Part shown: positions 33,202 through 36,666 of the stretch, in pieces
How the letters are laid out: each line of letters starts with the position of its first letter
Position numbering within the stretch: the first letter of the stretch is position 1
Assembly: GCA_937941245.1 (NCBI GenBank)
Contig: CALDYC010000088.1
Coordinates: forward strand, 1 to 36,666
Source of the DNA: an uncultured Acidimicrobiales bacterium
GTDB lineage: Bacteria; Actinomycetota; Acidimicrobiia; Acidimicrobiales; UBA10347
Direction of reading: 5' to 3'
Length of the DNA: 36,666 nucleotides
Made by a program: the position numbers and the translations under genes
The notes under the pieces: model-generated
The model's database searches: none
What the model was told of the DNA's origin: nothing
Seen by the model: the letters and a program-made list of their open reading frames with translations, nothing else

Positions 33202-34824
33202 ATGAACGCCTCATCAGCGCACGCCAGAACCACTGCCGCCGGATCCCCTGCATGGCTGCGAGGTGCCGTCGGGTACGAGGTGTACGTCAAATCGTTCTCT
33301 GACACGTCTGGCGACGGCATCGGCGACATCGCAGGGGTCACCAGTCGGCTGGACTACGTGAAGTGGCTAGGCATCGATGTGGTGTGGCTGACGCCGTTCT
33401 TTGTGTCGCCAGGTCTGGATCACGGCTATGACATCGCCAGCTACTGTGAGATCGACCCCCAACATGGCGACCTCGACGCAGTCGATGCTCTCATCGCTCG
33501 AGCCCATCAATTAGGCATTCGGGTCGTTTTCGACCTGGTGGCGAACCACACGTCAGTGGCGCATCGTTGGTTTGAGACGGCACTTGCCGATCCGCTGTCG
33601 CCTGAACGTGACTACTACCTGTTTCGTGACCCCAGCCCCGACGGTGGCCCCCCGAATAACTGGCTGAGCCATTTCGGGGGCCCTGCGTGGACTCTCGACG
33701 AATCCAGCGGACAGTATTGGTGTCACCTGTTCCTGCCCGAGCAGCCCGATTTGAACTGGCGAAATCCCGCGGTGCGAGCCGAGTTTGATGCGATCCTGCG
33801 ATTCTGGTTCGAACGGGGCGTCGACGGCTTCAGAGTCGACGTGGCGCATGCGTTGACCAAACACCCTCAGTTGCCGGACAACCCGCAGATCCGAGAGATC
33901 GCGCCCGATGCTGGGCCGATGAGCGCGTTCGCGTCATTCGACCACGTCCACGACCTCGATCAGGATTCGAACGCCGAGATCTTTGAGCGATGGCACGACA
34001 TCGCCGCGTCGTATGGCGCGTGTCTCATTGCCGAGAGCGGTGTGAGCGACCCAGCGCGCCTCGCCCGCTACGTCGCGCCCGGCAAACTTGATTTGGCTTT
34101 CGCTCTAAAGCCGGCTCGGATGACGTGGCAACCAGCCGAATTGCTGACCGAGATGCTCGCTCTGGCCGAGGCTGAACCTGATCGGCTGTCGTGGGTCACC
34201 AGCAATCATGACCAGGACCGGGTCGTATCCCGCTTTGGTGACGGACCGCAGGGACGACAACGAGCGCTAGCTGTTTCGACACTGATGTTCTCGCTAGGGG
34301 GCGTTCCATTCCTCTATCAGGGCGAGGAGCTTGGATTGTCGAATGGCCAAGTCGACCCAGACGATCGCCAAGACCCGATCGCTACCCGAAACGGCATCGC
34401 CACTGGTCGGGACCTGGCCCGTACTCCGATGCCGTGGAACCCCGACATCAATAACGGCTTCAGCATCGGGCAACCGTGGCTTCGATCAGCTCAACGACCC
34501 CAGGGCCTGACAGTCGCGGGCCAGCACGAGAATCCGCGCACACCATTGCATCGGTATCGCCGGCTCATTTCGCTTCGTCGTCACTACCCCGAGCTCTGGC
34601 AGGCGCCGCACTCGATCGTCTCATCAGGGCGAGACGATGTCGCAGTCGTTCAACGGGGGCGCACACTCACAGTCGCAAACCTCAGTCCTGAACCGTTCGC
34701 GATCAATCTCGGCGATCGTCGGTGGCGGGTAGTGTTTGCTTCGCAAGGGGCTGACGGCGATGCGGCCCGCGGTGTGGTGAATATCGCGGCCGAGACGTCA
34801 GCTGTGTTGGTGTTGGACGAGTAG
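33202..34824 (+). CDS. GH13 alpha-amylase family enzyme (alpha-glucosidase type)
   Basis: 'YEVYVKSFSDTSGDGIGDIAGVTSRLDYVKWLGIDVVWLTPFF', 'DLVANHTS', 'GFRVDVAH', 'LIAESG', 'SNHDQDRV' conserved regions. Confidence 0.95.
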   Translation: MNASSAHARTTAAGSPAWLRGAVGYEVYVKSFSDTSGDGIGDIAGVTSRLDYVKWLGIDVVWLTPFFVSPGLDHGYDIASYCEIDPQHGDLDAVDALIARAHQLGIRVVFDLVANHTSVAHRWFETALADPLSPERDYYLFRDPSPDGGPPNNWLSHFGGPAWTLDESSGQYWCHLFLPEQPDLNWRNPAVRAEFDAILRFWFERGVDGFRVDVAHALTKHPQLPDNPQIREIAPDAGPMSAFASFDHVHDLDQDSNAEIFERWHDIAASYGACLIAESGVSDPARLARYVAPGKLDLAFALKPARMTWQPAELLTEMLALAEAEPDRLSWVTSNHDQDRVVSRFGDGPQGRQRALAVSTLMFSLGGVPFLYQGEELGLSNGQVDPDDRQDPIATRNGIATGRDLARTPMPWNPDINNGFSIGQPWLRSAQRPQGLTVAGQHENPRTPLHRYRRLISLRRHYPELWQAPHSIVSSGRDDVAVVQRGRTLTVANLSPEPFAINLGDRRWRVVFASQGADGDAARGVVNIAAETSAVLVLDE

Positions 34825-34843
34825 CACCTGTCGGTTCGGTCGC

Positions 34844-36034
<1,191 letters not shown>

Positions 36035-36072
36035 GGCTAGACACTAGAACGTCAGTGACGTCGGTGCTCAAT

Positions 36073-36666
36073 TCAGCGGCGTTTGCGGCGCGCCGTTGCG
36101 GTTGGCTTACGGCCCTTCATCGACGCGCCCTTCACCGTGCGTTCGCAGAACCAGAAGTTGCATGCCCACTTCTCGCCGCTCCAGACCGGGTTCCCGGCGT
36201 GCATGGCGTTGTAGTCGGGCTCGGTTGTGCCAGGAACGACGAGGTCGAAGAGCACCAAACGCCCAGGTTTGGCCTTGACCTTTGCCTTGGCCTTCGGGAA
36301 GCTCGTGGCCCCGCCCCGTGTGGGAGCGGCGAGGTAGAGCAAACCGGTCTTTAGGCGTTGACCATCTCGGCGCAAGTTGGCATCGTCGACGCCTGGTTGG
36401 TAGGCGTCGATGTGTTGGGTGTGCTTGCCCCCGGCGTCGTAATGCACGACCTGAATACGCTCGCAGGTGCGAGCGGGAAGGCCAGCCAGCTCGGCGACTC
36501 GTTTCACCAGTGCACGCACAACTGGCGTCTGATCGGTATAGATCCAGGCAATGTCGGCGGTGCGGCGCAGGGTGCTTCCGGTCCGCTCCCCGTCAGCGCC
36601 GAGGACTTCGGCCGGCGACAGGTTGCCCTCTGCCAGCCCAATGATGTGCGCACATTCTTCTGGAGT
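36073..36666 (-). CDS. 2OG-Fe(II) oxygenase, prolyl 4-hydroxylase-like (5' part beyond window)
   Basis: Frame open to the window edge ('...HIIGLAEGNLSPAEVLG...TADIAWIYTDQTPVVRALVKRV...'); 'RIQVVHYDAGGKHTQHIDAY' and 'AMHAGNPVWSGEKWACNFWF' Fe/2OG motifs. Confidence 0.87.
   Translation of the reverse strand, partial: TPEECAHIIGLAEGNLSPAEVLGADGERTGSTLRRTADIAWIYTDQTPVVRALVKRVAELAGLPARTCERIQVVHYDAGGKHTQHIDAYQPGVDDANLRRDGQRLKTGLLYLAAPTRGGATSFPKAKAKVKAKPGRLVLFDLVVPGTTEPDYNAMHAGNPVWSGEKWACNFWFCERTVKGASMKGRKPTATARRKRR

Overview
GC-rich, actinobacterial-type window (Acidimicrobiia-like by gene content and style; taxonomy not verified). From the left edge to about 28.2 kb it carries what looks like one catabolic regulon. 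It contains a partial IclR regulator, a tandem nitrilase, ICL/PEP-mutase and CitE-type lyases, and a + operon with a red chlorophyll catabolite reductase (RCCR) homologue, a Rieske oxygenase, a second RCCR/bilin-reductase-like protein, a calycin-like protein and a VOC protein. These are followed by a - operon of calycin-like and DUF3891 proteins, then a + operon with a Dabb protein, an alpha/beta hydrolase (chlorophyllase-like?) and an SDR closely resembling plant NYC1/NOL chlorophyll b reductase. Next come fused branched-chain-type ABC transporter proteins, an acyl-CoA dehydrogenase, two Asp/Glu-racemase-superfamily paralogues, an FAD monooxygenase and two unusual surface proteins. A 17-bp palindrome, GTTCCG-N5-CGGAAC, recurs six times, only in the promoter regions of these operons, and is probably the operator of the IclR protein. 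My main hypothesis is a bacterial gene set for breakdown of chlorophyll or phyllobilin-type tetrapyrroles, partly parallel to the plant PaO/RCCR pathway. From about 28.3 kb onward the content is mostly housekeeping: dapC-like aminotransferase, lexA with four SOS boxes and a divergent LysM protein, RibD-like reductase, MATE, GH13, sugar ABC ATPase and a partial 2OG-Fe(II) oxygenase. All homology calls are by eye from motifs and remembered family sequences; no search was run.
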